A stretch of 64,000 nt of DNA from Candidatus Gastranaerophilales bacterium. Its GTDB lineage: Bacteria > Cyanobacteriota > Vampirovibrionia > Gastranaerophilales > Gastranaerophilaceae. Both the position numbers and the translations under genes were made by a program. Shown one piece after another: positions 9,494 through 18,517 of the stretch; position 1 is the stretch's first letter; the number at the start of each line of letters is the position of its first letter. The notes under the pieces are model-generated. The model saw only the letters and a list, made by a program, of their open reading frames with translations, ran no database searches and was not told the origin of the DNA. Location: assembly GCA_944324395.1 (NCBI GenBank), contig CALUWC010000011.1:16581-80580 (forward strand), given 5' to 3'.

Positions 9494-9592
9494 AATAAAA
9501 CTATTGTATACAAAATAATTAAATATTTCTACCGTATCAGGTATTGAAGAAAATAATGAATTTTTTAATTATCTAATAAAAAAGGAAAAATT

Positions 9593-10069
9593 ATGATACA
9601 AAAGGTAATATTATCAATAGCAATAGTTGCACTAATACATTCAAATGCATGTGCTAAAACCCCAAAAGAAGCCATTGATTTTTTTAACAAATATACATTT
9701 TATGCAAACAATTATGATGAAAATTTGTTAGATATGTATTCTCCGGAAGCAAAAATAATAAGAGAAGTTGTAACTCCGACAGGTGAAACTGTTGAAGTTG
9801 TTGTCCCGGCAAAAAGATACTTTAAAGAATTGAAAATAGGACAAAAAACTGCTAAACTTAAAAAGTACAAAAACAAATACAGAAATATTATTGCTCAGGA
9901 AACTCCTGACGGTATAAAAATAAGTGCAGAACGTCAGCCGTCAAAAGAAAATTACTGGCTTAAAATGTATCAAATTGTACAGGAAACTGACTCCGGCTTC
10001 AAAATAAAAGAAGAAATGATGCAGACAAGAGTTCAAATATTTTTAAAACATAAAGATAAAGGTGAATAA
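9593..10069 (+). CDS. exported protein of unknown function
   Basis: 158 residues beginning with a signal peptide (about 1-21, cleavage likely at ACA-KTP). The mature part is small, charged and rich in Lys and Tyr, with no motif I recognise; the fold could resemble the SnoaL/NTF2-like class (KEAIDFFNKYTFYANNYDE) but that is a guess. A good ribosome-binding site (AAGGA) precedes it, and its TAA overlaps the aroC ATG by one nt, so translation is coupled to chorismate synthase without an obvious functional link. Confidence 0.65.
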   Translation: MIQKVILSIAIVALIHSNACAKTPKEAIDFFNKYTFYANNYDENLLDMYSPEAKIIREVVTPTGETVEVVVPAKRYFKELKIGQKTAKLKKYKNKYRNIIAQETPDGIKISAERQPSKENYWLKMYQIVQETDSGFKIKEEMMQTRVQIFLKHKDKGE

Positions 10070-11124
10070 TGAATAAATTCAGATTTTTAACAGCAGGCGA
10101 AAGCCATGGAAAATGTTTAACAGCAATAATTGAAGGAATGCCGTCAGGTGTTTCAATAGATATAGAATTTATAAACAGCGAGCTTCAACGCAGACAAAAA
10201 GGCTATGGGCGGGGAGAACGCATGAAAATCGAAAACGATACTGTTGAAATTACATCAGGTGTCAGATTTGGAAAAACATTAGGTTCACCTATAACGCTGG
10301 TCATAAAAAATCGTGATTTTGAAAGCTGGCGAAAAGTTATGAGTACTGCTCCGGAAGATATAACTGATGACAAAGCATTTTCAACATTTCGTCCCGGACA
10401 TGCCGATTATGCAGGCAGTATAAAATATAACCAGAAAGATTTGCGAAATATTCTTGAGCGTTCCAGTGCCAGAAAAACTGCGGCAGATGTTGCTGTCGGA
10501 GCAATTGCAAAATCTCTTCTGAAAGAACTCAATATCACAGGTGTTTCAAAAGTTACCCAGATAGGTTCAGCGTGCTGTCCTGCTAATTTTAACGAAGAAA
10601 TAGACATAATGCGTAGTAAAGGCGATTCTACAGGCGGGAAATTTGTTGTTCTTTATAAAAACCTTCCTGTCGGGCTTGGTTCTTTTGTTCATTGGGATAG
10701 AGGGATTGACGGACGGCTTGCTCAGGCAGTTATGAGCATTCCGGCTGTTAAAGTTGTTGAAATCGGTACAAACCCGCTTGGTTATCAGGGAAGCACCTAT
10801 CATGACGAAATATTTATAAAAAACGGTGAAATTGGTCACAAAACTAACAATGCCGGCGGAATTGAAGGCGGAATGACAAATGGAGAAGATCTCGTTATCT
10901 CTGCAGTTATGAAACCTATTCCGACAATGAAAACACCGCTGAAAACTGTTGATGCTAAAACACTTGAGGAAACAGAAGCTCATTTTGAAAGATCTGATGT
11001 TTGTGCGGTTGAAGCTTGTTCTGTTATTGCCGAAGCTCGTATTGCCTGGATTCTGGCAGATGAAATACTCCTAAAATACGGCGGAGACAGCCTTGAAGAA
11101 TTAAAAATGCACTACAATAAATAA
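10069..11124 (+). CDS. aroC: chorismate synthase
   Basis: 351 residues, full length. It converts EPSP to chorismate with reduced FMN, the last step of the shikimate pathway. Signatures: AGESHGKCLTAIIEGMPSG at the N-terminus, RRQKGYGRGERM, RPGHADYAG, RSSARKTAADVAVGAIA, and GIEGGMTNGEDLV with MKPIPT near the C-terminus. Coupled to the exported protein upstream. The window also has a DAHP synthase (51.8 kb) and a prephenate dehydrogenase (50 kb), so the aromatic pathway is scattered rather than clustered. Confidence 0.95.
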   Translation: MNKFRFLTAGESHGKCLTAIIEGMPSGVSIDIEFINSELQRRQKGYGRGERMKIENDTVEITSGVRFGKTLGSPITLVIKNRDFESWRKVMSTAPEDITDDKAFSTFRPGHADYAGSIKYNQKDLRNILERSSARKTAADVAVGAIAKSLLKELNITGVSKVTQIGSACCPANFNEEIDIMRSKGDSTGGKFVVLYKNLPVGLGSFVHWDRGIDGRLAQAVMSIPAVKVVEIGTNPLGYQGSTYHDEIFIKNGEIGHKTNNAGGIEGGMTNGEDLVISAVMKPIPTMKTPLKTVDAKTLEETEAHFERSDVCAVEACSVIAEARIAWILADEILLKYGGDSLEELKMHYNK

Positions 11125-11145
11125 ATTATGGTTACTTTATGTTTG

Positions 11146-11164
11146 CAGAAAAAAGTTTTTTCTG
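11146..11164 (+). terminator. weak terminator-like hairpin after aroC
   Basis: A 19-nt perfect palindrome (CAGAAAAAA, central G, TTTTTTCTG) lies 22 nt after the aroC stop. It is AT-rich and weak. The rest of the gap to the next start at 11299 is AT-rich and shows only possible -10 boxes. Confidence 0.3.
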
Positions 11165-11298
11165 TATATATTCACTTAGTTCTTTTGTTGCTTCTATATT
11201 TTTTATTTTTTGTTTATAAATATATAAACTTTTTTAGAAAAATATAAAAATACTTTACATAAATATACAATTGTCAATAAATATATTATCATTTATGT

Positions 11299-11511
11299 AT
11301 GACTATAAAAGATGATGTAAAATCGCTAATCGCAAAAGAGGCTTGGACAATGACAGATGTTGCAGGTATTTTATACAAAACAGAAAATAAAAGAATTGCA
11401 GCAAGTTCACTTTCGCAAAAATTAAAAAATGAAACAATTAAATACCGGGAAATTATACAAATTGCAGATATTCTCGGATATGATGTCGAATTTAAAAAAC
11501 GTAATAAATAA
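11299..11511 (+). CDS. small helix-turn-helix-like protein
   Basis: 70 residues. TMTDVAGILYKTENKRIAASSLSQKLKNE resembles a short DNA-binding helix-turn-helix, followed by YREIIQIADILGYDVEF, a pattern typical of the small phage- or plasmid-type regulators that are often mislabelled in databases. There is no ribosome-binding site, but an AT-rich promoter-like stretch lies just ahead, so the message may be nearly leaderless. The 51-residue gene follows closely. Confidence 0.55.
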   Translation: MTIKDDVKSLIAKEAWTMTDVAGILYKTENKRIAASSLSQKLKNETIKYREIIQIADILGYDVEFKKRNK

Positions 11512-11532
11512 TATCAAACAGGGGTTAAGATT

Positions 11533-11688
11533 ATGATGACAAAGGAAGTTAACAATTGGATTAAAAAAGTGGAAACCGGTAATTATTCCGGCTGGGAGAT
11601 TATGGAAGAATTTGCTAAATTTTATAATTATTTGACTCCTGAAGAGGTTCAGCAAATTAAAAAACGTCTGGAAAGTACAAAAAAGTAA
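11533..11688 (+). CDS. 51-residue acidic/basic small protein
   Basis: A short frame (MMTKEVNNWIKKVETG..., ending ESTKK) with AGGGG ten nt upstream of the ATG and only 21 nt after the HTH-like gene. It is predicted as mostly helical, with TPEEVQQIKKRLE resembling a helix N-cap. Spacing, ribosome-binding site and coding bias support a real gene; no family is recognised. It may be co-expressed with its upstream neighbour. Confidence 0.5.
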   Translation: MMTKEVNNWIKKVETGNYSGWEIMEEFAKFYNYLTPEEVQQIKKRLESTKK

Positions 11689-11752
11689 TTTAAAATCTGG
11701 ATAATCAATTGAAAAAGTGTTATAATAGATATATAAGCTGCGAGGTTTTCTG

Positions 11753-12670
11753 ATGTCGTATTATGATATTTTGCTGGAAAAAATCCCTAAAATTAAGAAA
11801 ATTCTTGACAATGATACAAATTATACAATTTATCACTATACAAAACCTGAAAAACTCTTAAACATATTATCAGGTGGTACTTTAAGGTTTTCCAATGCAT
11901 TATATCTCAACGACAAAGAAGAAATAGCTTATTCTTACAGACTTATTGTTCATCTTATAGATGAGTTTAAAGATGAAGGGTTAAATCCAGATTTATTCGA
12001 AAAAATTCGTAATCATTTTAGCAATAAATATAAGCACATAGTTGACGGAAACAATGATTTTGTAAACAAGCTGGAATATTTTACAACGTCATTTTCAACA
12101 GAAAGCGATAATCTTACTCTCTGGAATAACTATGCAAAAGGCAAAAATTACACAGGCTATAATATAGGATTTGATAAGAAAAAACTTGTTGCTGAGATGA
12201 GCAAAAATGATTATCTTCCGATATACGGCAGCGTAATTTATGACAAACAAAAGCAGATAAAAATTATTCATGCTATTTTCAAAAAATGGAATATGCTTTT
12301 TGAGAGAGCATTGAAAGCAAAGAAAAATAATAAAGTTAAATTATTTGATGTTCTATTTGAATTGATTGACGTTTTAAGTATTGTAAGTTTATTTTTCAAA
12401 AATCCGCAATTTGAAAATGAACACGAATACAGAATTGTTATTGTAAATGTATTTGGGGTTGAAACTTCAAAACCGACAAAAGTTGTAGAAAAAAATGGTT
12501 TGTTTGTTCCATATTTGGAATATCATTTTTCAAAAGATTCGGTTACTTCAATAAATATCGGACCAACCTTTGATGAAAATATATTCTATACAAGTACAAA
12601 CAGAATGTTATCTAACTTCGGATATCAGGATAAAGAAGTTTACAGATCAAAAATCCCGCTCAGATATTAG
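11753..12670 (+). CDS. DUF2971-family protein
   Basis: 305 residues. The N-terminal YHYTKPEKLLNILSGGTLRFSN and LYLNDKEEI, followed by FTTSFSTESDNLTLWNNYAKG and GYNIGFDKK, are the hallmarks of the DUF2971 family, common in accessory genome regions and sometimes near defence genes. The function is unknown. GAGG lies upstream of the ATG. Preceded by the two small regulator-like genes and convergent with the HEREH protein gene. Confidence 0.7.
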   Translation: MSYYDILLEKIPKIKKILDNDTNYTIYHYTKPEKLLNILSGGTLRFSNALYLNDKEEIAYSYRLIVHLIDEFKDEGLNPDLFEKIRNHFSNKYKHIVDGNNDFVNKLEYFTTSFSTESDNLTLWNNYAKGKNYTGYNIGFDKKKLVAEMSKNDYLPIYGSVIYDKQKQIKIIHAIFKKWNMLFERALKAKKNNKVKLFDVLFELIDVLSIVSLFFKNPQFENEHEYRIVIVNVFGVETSKPTKVVEKNGLFVPYLEYHFSKDSVTSINIGPTFDENIFYTSTNRMLSNFGYQDKEVYRSKIPLRY

Positions 12671-12677
12671 CATTAGC

Positions 12678-14117
12678 TTAACTTGACGCAGATTCAGGCC
12701 GCAGAGCATTTAACAAAATTGTTTCTTTTAAAGCCGGCGGATTCATTTTGCCTGTTTTGGCAAATACATTATCCAATTTATAAAAATCAGAATTGCCGAG
12801 CATATTCCATTCCGCATTTCTGGCTTCTATTTCTCGAAGATTTTTAATATAAGAAACCGGAGTGCTTATATTTTGAGCATTTGCCAAAGCTTCAATATGC
12901 TGAGCTTCTGCAGAACCGGCTTGGACAACAGGCATGTCATTTATCATTTTTTGATACAATAATTTCCCCTTGTCTGATACAGGTTTCCAATTAAATCCTT
13001 TCAATGAAAAAATTCTCGCATACTGGTCAATATGTTCTCTTTCATGAAGAGTTACCAGAATTTGCTTTGATTCAGGCGACAATTTCGCATATTGCCCAAA
13101 CAAGGCATTGTATTTATCTAATATATCTTTTTTAATAGTATCTTTTACTATTTCTCCGGTTTGCAGATTCTTATATGATATTTCATATTCACCGTTTACA
13201 AACTTAGCACCTATTTGTTTATATTTACTAAACATTGATTCCGGGATTTTATGTTTAAAATCGTTAAGAACCATTGAACAATCTTTTATTATAGCAACTC
13301 CGCCTGTCTTATCGCCTAATGTTGCATAAAAAATCTCAGGTTTTGTTTCAATTCCGCGTTTTTGTGCCCATTTTTCAAGTACAACTTCAGAAATTTTTTC
13401 TTTTGGAACATTATAGTCTAACATTTCCTTTTTCAGAGCAGCTTTTTCTGCTTCTGTTGCAGAAGTTAATTTAGAAATCTCCTTATCTACATTGCTTTGA
13501 TAGTTAAGACTTCTTGTCATATTTTTATCAAAATTCTTTAAGGCTCTAAATTTGTCAATAAATGATTTTTCAGATTTTAATGTATCAATCAAAGTATGGT
13601 TAATACCAACTTTGCCGTATTTCATAAAGTTTTGCATTCTCACAGCCGCTTTTGGCGTAAATGGTACAGAAAGAGCTATGTCTATCGTATCTTCTCCGAT
13701 TTGTTCAAGATTTTTTCTTGCCAGATGATATGTTCCACGTTTGTTATTATTTGCAAATTGTACAGCATGGTAAGTTCCTTTACCTATAGCATATCCTGCA
13801 AATCCAATTGCTAAAGCTCCGCCTGCAACGGCTGTTGGAATTCCTATAAACGGAAGTGCTAAAAGTCCAAGCGTTGTTCCGCCTACTATAGCAATTGTTT
13901 TGACAGGGTGTTCAATAATTGAGTTAAGAATTTCAACACACTGTTTTGCCATTCCGTTAAAAAAGATTCCTGCACCTTCTTTAAAACCGATTTTCTTATT
14001 TCTTACACCGGTAAAGGATGTATTGCCGCTGACCTTTACAATTTGTTCAGGATTATTGTTCAGGTAAATATTGCCAGTGCTTATATTTTTATTTGATAAA
14101 CTTACAGGATCTAACAT
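12678..14117 (-). CDS. HEREH-motif protein with tagged N-terminus and membrane hairpin (putative metalloprotease)
   Basis: 479 residues, no signal peptide. The N-terminus is Asn/Ser-rich and carries NTSFTGVRNKK at about 33-43, the motif shared with several other proteins here. Two hydrophobic, Gly-rich helices (about 72-115) could form a membrane hairpin. The C-terminal third contains LVTLHEREHIDQYA, a good HExxH zinc-binding motif within a helix; a third ligand could be in the following 30-60 residues but is not obvious. I infer a zincin-type peptidase. The family is not recognised, and HExxH alone can occur by chance. Confidence 0.5.
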   Translation of the reverse strand: MLDPVSLSNKNISTGNIYLNNNPEQIVKVSGNTSFTGVRNKKIGFKEGAGIFFNGMAKQCVEILNSIIEHPVKTIAIVGGTTLGLLALPFIGIPTAVAGGALAIGFAGYAIGKGTYHAVQFANNNKRGTYHLARKNLEQIGEDTIDIALSVPFTPKAAVRMQNFMKYGKVGINHTLIDTLKSEKSFIDKFRALKNFDKNMTRSLNYQSNVDKEISKLTSATEAEKAALKKEMLDYNVPKEKISEVVLEKWAQKRGIETKPEIFYATLGDKTGGVAIIKDCSMVLNDFKHKIPESMFSKYKQIGAKFVNGEYEISYKNLQTGEIVKDTIKKDILDKYNALFGQYAKLSPESKQILVTLHEREHIDQYARIFSLKGFNWKPVSDKGKLLYQKMINDMPVVQAGSAEAQHIEALANAQNISTPVSYIKNLREIEARNAEWNMLGNSDFYKLDNVFAKTGKMNPPALKETILLNALRPESASS

Positions 14118-14280
14118 TTTCTACTACTTTCTAACCACTATTATTAATAAACACTAAACAACATCATTTTTGTTATTTTCTAATAATAATATTAAGATAT
14201 ATTACCTAAATTATACGTATGCTTGATGTTGAATTATAAAAAATAAGGTAAAATAATTTAAAACACATATAGGAGGAAAT

Positions 14281-14586
14281 ATGATAATTGAATTAAATTC
14301 CGATAATTTTGATAATGAAACTAAATCAGGATTGAAACTGATTGAATTTTATACAACATGGTGTATGTATTGTAAAAATCAGCGTATAGAACTGGAAGAA
14401 TTAAAAGATTCCGATATGTGGATAGGAATTGTTGACGGTGATGAATGCCCTGAAATTGCGGCAAAATACGGAATTAAAGGTTATCCGACATTTATTTTAT
14501 TAAAAAACGGTGAAAAAATAGCGGAATTCGTAGGATTTCATACAAAATCACAATTATTAAACAGGCTCATGGATTTTATTAAGTAA
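14281..14586 (+). CDS. thioredoxin-family protein
   Basis: 101 residues with the thioredoxin fold: active site Cys28-Met-Tyr-Cys31 (TTWCMYCK) and the cis-proline segment GYPTFILLKNGEK. The CMYC dipeptide differs from the CGPC of classical thioredoxin, so redox potential and partners may differ. No signal peptide, hence cytoplasmic. AGGAGG lies 6 nt before the ATG. The gene overlaps the convergent carbonic anhydrase by 8 nt. Confidence 0.85.
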   Translation: MIIELNSDNFDNETKSGLKLIEFYTTWCMYCKNQRIELEELKDSDMWIGIVDGDECPEIAAKYGIKGYPTFILLKNGEKIAEFVGFHTKSQLLNRLMDFIK

Positions 14587-15196
14587 GCCTTTTCAAATCA
14601 TGGTCTATAAAGAAAACCTCTCCTGTATTATGATTAAAATGACATTTTGCTAAGTATAATTCACCATTTTCTACAGCTGAGCGGACAATTTCAGAATGCT
14701 CCATAATATAATCTTTTACCCAGACGGTATGTTTTTGTGCAACATCATTATTGCAGGTTATACGACCGTATTTGTCAAATACAGGGTAAACACATTTCAT
14801 CAAAGATTGAAAATGCTCAGGCATTTCCGGATAATTTGAATTTGCATAAGTCATAACTCCGCAATCATCATGTCCTAAAAGCAAAACTAAAGGCACATGC
14901 AGCTTTGCAACAGCATACTCTATACTTTCTATGATATTTGGACCAACGGTCATGCCGGCAACACGTACTACAAAAAGCTCGCCTATTCCGCAGTCAAAAA
15001 TAATTTCCGGAACAACTCTTGAATCAGAGCAAGTAAGAATGCAAGCATACGGGGCTTGATGAGAAGCCAGCGACTGTAAAGTTGATAAACACATATTCTT
15101 AGCTGTCGGGGTACCGTTTATAAAATTTTTATTCCCTTTTAGAAGCTTTTCCACTTCAATTCTTGCTGCCTCAGGTATATTATCCGGTAAACTCAT
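14579..15196 (-). CDS. beta-class carbonic anhydrase
   Basis: 205 residues. The zinc ligands and Asp-Arg dyad appear in LTCSDSRVVPE, and the second half of the site is LGHDDCGVM. It interconverts CO2 and bicarbonate in the cytoplasm. Full length, ribosome-binding site GGAG 8 nt upstream of ATG. No transporter is fused or adjacent. Confidence 0.92.
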   Translation of the reverse strand: MSLPDNIPEAARIEVEKLLKGNKNFINGTPTAKNMCLSTLQSLASHQAPYACILTCSDSRVVPEIIFDCGIGELFVVRVAGMTVGPNIIESIEYAVAKLHVPLVLLLGHDDCGVMTYANSNYPEMPEHFQSLMKCVYPVFDKYGRITCNNDVAQKHTVWVKDYIMEHSEIVRSAVENGELYLAKCHFNHNTGEVFFIDHDLKRLT

Positions 15197-15344
15197 GATT
15201 TTTCTCCTTTATTTTCTTTATTCTATATTATAAAAACCTTTTACCGGTTGTCAAAATATTAAACATATTCATTAAATGAAAAATCAATTAATTTAATGAC
15301 ACCAAATTTGAAAAAATATGTTATACTTTTTACAAGGTTGTGTT

Positions 15345-17024
15345 ATGGATAATTTTTTATTATTAAAACTGAATAGAACAATTTGGGTTTCTTTACTTGA
15401 ACAGGAAAAACTTGTTGAAGCAATAAGTTATTTTGAATCTTATCAGAACAGCCTGAAAATGATTAAAGCAAAGAATGATTTAAATACCCGTATATTACAT
15501 GAAATTACATATTCACAGGACGTATTTTTGAGCAAGATGATAAGATTGGCTCAGGATTACATTGATAATAACGATTATTCAAATGCAGCAATTTGTTATA
15601 CTGCCATTTTCAAATATGATCAGGAAAATATCGATAATCTTAGAGATTATATAAAATGTCTTGATTCATTAGGACAGTATGATTTGGAAATGGAACTTGT
15701 TGAATATTTGAAAACCATTGGTGATAACGATACAGAATCATACAAACTTCTAAGTGAAATATACTCAAAAAGAAACGATGTTGAAAAAGCAATTGAATAT
15801 TATGAAAAATATTTAAACTGTCAGGATAGTATTACAGCTAATGAATATAACCAGCTTGGCTGTTATTATAATTTGTTGTATACAAATAAAAGTGCTAAAT
15901 ATTCTGATATTATAAAGTCTTTGGAAAATTTTGAAAAAGCCGCTCAACTGGAACCTTATGTTAGATTATTTCATAAAAATGCCACGATTATGGCATCAAA
16001 AGCAAATTCTTTATTCATAGGCAGAAAACATTGGGATAAACTGCTTGAGCTTGATAATATGACAAATGATGATAAGTATGATTATGCGGCATTTTGCTTA
16101 AGGTCGGGCGATTTTGAAGAATGGCACAAATATTTTGATTCTAGATTTGATAAAGAACACAACAGGACCCAATATCCAAAAATTTCAAAACCTAAATGGG
16201 ATGGTATAAAAAATATTTCAAATTCAACTCTGCTTGTACATCATGAACAAGGGTTCGGAGATACTTTCCTGATGTGGGGTTATATGCCGAGATTAGTTAG
16301 CTTGGCAAAACACGTTATTTTTGTTGTGCAGGATCCTATTTTTGACCTGTTAAAAAATAACGATTTTGGAGTAGAAGTTATAGCAAATAGTGCTGCAAAT
16401 TTAAATAAGCTTAAATTTGATTATCACATTCCTTCAATGTCAATTCCTATAGCTTTGAAATTAAATAAAGATAATATTTCTGTCGGAGAAGGTTATATAA
16501 AACCTGATGAAGAACTTGTTAAAAGCTTTAAAGAAAAATATTTCAATAATAATAAATTCAAAATCGGAATTTCGTTTTCCGGAAGTATTTCAGGAAATTT
16601 AACAAGAAATATTGATATTACTAATTTCTTACCTCTTGACGGGCTAAAAAATGTCGAGATATACTCTCTGACTAAAGGTGTTGAGGACAGCAGATTTGAT
16701 TGCTTCAAAAATAATAAAGTAATCAATATTGCAAAAGATTTCAAAAATTTTGCGGATACAGCTGCAGCAATGGCAAATTTAGATGTTGTTTTAACATCTG
16801 ATAATTGTATTTTAAATCTTGCAGGAGCGTTAGGACTAAAAACATTAGGTTTATACAACTGGCATTATGAATTCAGATGGTTTGACCTTTCCGGGGATAA
16901 CGTTGTTTGGCTGACTTCTGTTAAACCGTTTGTAAATAAAGGTATAAATGATTGGGCAACTTCAATTGAACCCGCAGTTGAAGAAATAAAAACAATGATA
17001 AAAACAAGTTTACCTATTGCTTAG
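15345..17024 (+). CDS. TPR protein with a GT9-like glycosyltransferase domain
   Basis: 559 residues. Residues about 60-220 are TPR helices (YKLLSEIYSKRNDVEKAIEYY). The C-terminal half resembles the heptosyltransferase (GT9) fold, with HHEQGFGDTFLMWGY for the first nucleotide domain and VVLTSDNCILNLAGALGLKT near the end. Such TPR-GT9 proteins glycosylate proteins or envelope polymers; the acceptor is unknown. The ATG at 15345 has AAGG upstream, and TATACT at 15322-15327 may be the -10 box, which rules out the ATG at 15318. Confidence 0.65.
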   Translation: MDNFLLLKLNRTIWVSLLEQEKLVEAISYFESYQNSLKMIKAKNDLNTRILHEITYSQDVFLSKMIRLAQDYIDNNDYSNAAICYTAIFKYDQENIDNLRDYIKCLDSLGQYDLEMELVEYLKTIGDNDTESYKLLSEIYSKRNDVEKAIEYYEKYLNCQDSITANEYNQLGCYYNLLYTNKSAKYSDIIKSLENFEKAAQLEPYVRLFHKNATIMASKANSLFIGRKHWDKLLELDNMTNDDKYDYAAFCLRSGDFEEWHKYFDSRFDKEHNRTQYPKISKPKWDGIKNISNSTLLVHHEQGFGDTFLMWGYMPRLVSLAKHVIFVVQDPIFDLLKNNDFGVEVIANSAANLNKLKFDYHIPSMSIPIALKLNKDNISVGEGYIKPDEELVKSFKEKYFNNNKFKIGISFSGSISGNLTRNIDITNFLPLDGLKNVEIYSLTKGVEDSRFDCFKNNKVINIAKDFKNFADTAAAMANLDVVLTSDNCILNLAGALGLKTLGLYNWHYEFRWFDLSGDNVVWLTSVKPFVNKGINDWATSIEPAVEEIKTMIKTSLPIA

Positions 17025-17922
17025 ATTGAACAGATTTTGTATTTCCAAAATCAGATATACTTTTTTTGCTATTAAGAGGAATTTTACTCAATTGAGGCTC
17101 CACAACCTTTTTAATAATAATTTTTTCGACAAAATCATCAATAAGCTTGACTGTTAGTAATAGTGCAGTAAATGAGCCTGCAGATTTCCATACTTTCAAT
17201 TTGAATACTTTTTTGTCTACAGATTGTTTTAGTGCTTCTGAGTCCGAACAATTATTCAAAAGTTCAAGAAACTGTTTTTTTGCAAAATCTTTTATTCTTT
17301 GTTCCTTAGAATTTGCTATTGCTCCTTTTTTACAATTGGCAAGGGTTGTATCATAAATTTTTGAAAAGATATTTTGTTTTTTATAATGGTTTACCTTATC
17401 CTGATAGAAAATATTAAAACTTTCTTCAAAATCTTTTATAACAGTATCTCGATTATTTGCATTAAAAATATCGTGTTCAGATGAGTAATTCTTAAGAAAC
17501 CTGAGAGTTTGTTCTTTTGCGTTAGTTGAGAGTTTTTCGCCTCTGAATTTGTCAATAAATGAAAATCCGCTCTGTCCTATGTGACCGAATACTGCCGGTA
17601 AAAGTATACTGGCAAATGCTTGAAAAACTGCTTGAGAAAAAGCTCTCTGGGCATTTGGATCATATTTATTACCTTTGTTTTTGTATTTGTCATAAACATC
17701 CGCACCAAAATACATTAATGCAGGAACCCAAAATAGTTTTGCAGTAGTCGGAGCAATTTCATTTATCGCAACACCTATATCGTTTGTATATCCCAAACCT
17801 CTTAGTGGCCAAGTTGCAAGCGGATCAACATATTTTTTTTCTTGTTTATTCTTTGATTCAGCTTTTGTTTCAGTTGTTTCAGCTCTGAAAGCTGGAATAT
17901 TTTTTACATTAGCTATTTTCAT
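17014..17922 (-). CDS. membrane-associated protein with N-terminal IPAFRAE tag
   Basis: 302 residues. The N-terminus (MKIANVKNIPAFRAETTET) is short, polar and carries the Phe motif at about 12; a Lys-rich linker follows. Hydrophobic segments at about 60-76 and 96-112, plus one near 250, suggest membrane contact, and the stretch between is charged and helical. NKYDPNAQRAFSQAV recalls a segment in the paired proteins at 55.9-57.1 kb (DKKQDKDSRIYTAFREG). The family is not recognised. The 3' end overlaps the TPR protein by 11 nt tail to tail. Confidence 0.55.
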   Translation of the reverse strand: MKIANVKNIPAFRAETTETKAESKNKQEKKYVDPLATWPLRGLGYTNDIGVAINEIAPTTAKLFWVPALMYFGADVYDKYKNKGNKYDPNAQRAFSQAVFQAFASILLPAVFGHIGQSGFSFIDKFRGEKLSTNAKEQTLRFLKNYSSEHDIFNANNRDTVIKDFEESFNIFYQDKVNHYKKQNIFSKIYDTTLANCKKGAIANSKEQRIKDFAKKQFLELLNNCSDSEALKQSVDKKVFKLKVWKSAGSFTALLLTVKLIDDFVEKIIIKKVVEPQLSKIPLNSKKSISDFGNTKSVQSKQ

Positions 17923-18034
17923 TTCTCAAGCCGTCATTTATTTTGTGAATCCAATATAAATTATGCTAACTTAAACCATACACATACGCAATTATGCAAA
18001 AATACATTGAAATATATATTTACAATAACAATTT

Positions 18035-18511
18035 CTATTCACTAAATCCGGTATCATCCAATAAATTGTCGCTGTTTGCTGATTGAACAGCCATTCTGTC
18101 GCATTGTTCATTAAATTCGTGTCCGTTATGTCCTTTTATCCAGATAAATTTTACATTATGGGGCTCCATAGCTTTCAAAAGACGCTTCCACAAATCCTGA
18201 TTTTTTACAGGCTGTTTATTAGCTCCTTTCCAGCCTCGCTTTATCCAGCCGTCTATCCAATTTTGATTGAACGCATCTACAAGATACTTGGAATCAGAAG
18301 TTAATTCGACATCACATGGTTTTTTTAAAGCTTCCAGACCAACAATCGCTGCTAATAACTCCATTCGATTATTTGTTGTAAGTTTGAAACCCTGCGTAAT
18401 ATCTTTTCTATGGACAACTCCATTGTCATCTTCCGCCATAAGAATCGTTCCGTATCCGCCTTTCCCCGGATTGCCGCTGCAAGCTCCGTCAGTATATATT
18501 TTTATCAGCAT
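18035..18511 (-). CDS. rnhA: ribonuclease HI
   Basis: 158 residues. The carboxylate site is visible: Asp in IYTDGACSGNPGKGG, Glu in NNRMELLAA, Asp in TSDSKYL and the last Asp in EQCDRMA. Cleaves RNA in RNA-DNA hybrids, including R-loops and primers. It follows the UvrD-type helicase with a 6-nt gap and has GAGGAG upstream, so the two form an operon with a plausible shared role in clearing R-loops (inference). Confidence 0.95.
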   Translation of the reverse strand: MLIKIYTDGACSGNPGKGGYGTILMAEDDNGVVHRKDITQGFKLTTNNRMELLAAIVGLEALKKPCDVELTSDSKYLVDAFNQNWIDGWIKRGWKGANKQPVKNQDLWKRLLKAMEPHNVKFIWIKGHNGHEFNEQCDRMAVQSANSDNLLDDTGFSE

Positions 18512-18517
18512 TGAATT

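Noticed and set aside
15318..15344. Upstream start of the TPR/GT9 gene
   Set aside because: It lies on a likely -10 box and has no ribosome-binding site; ATG at 15345 fits better.
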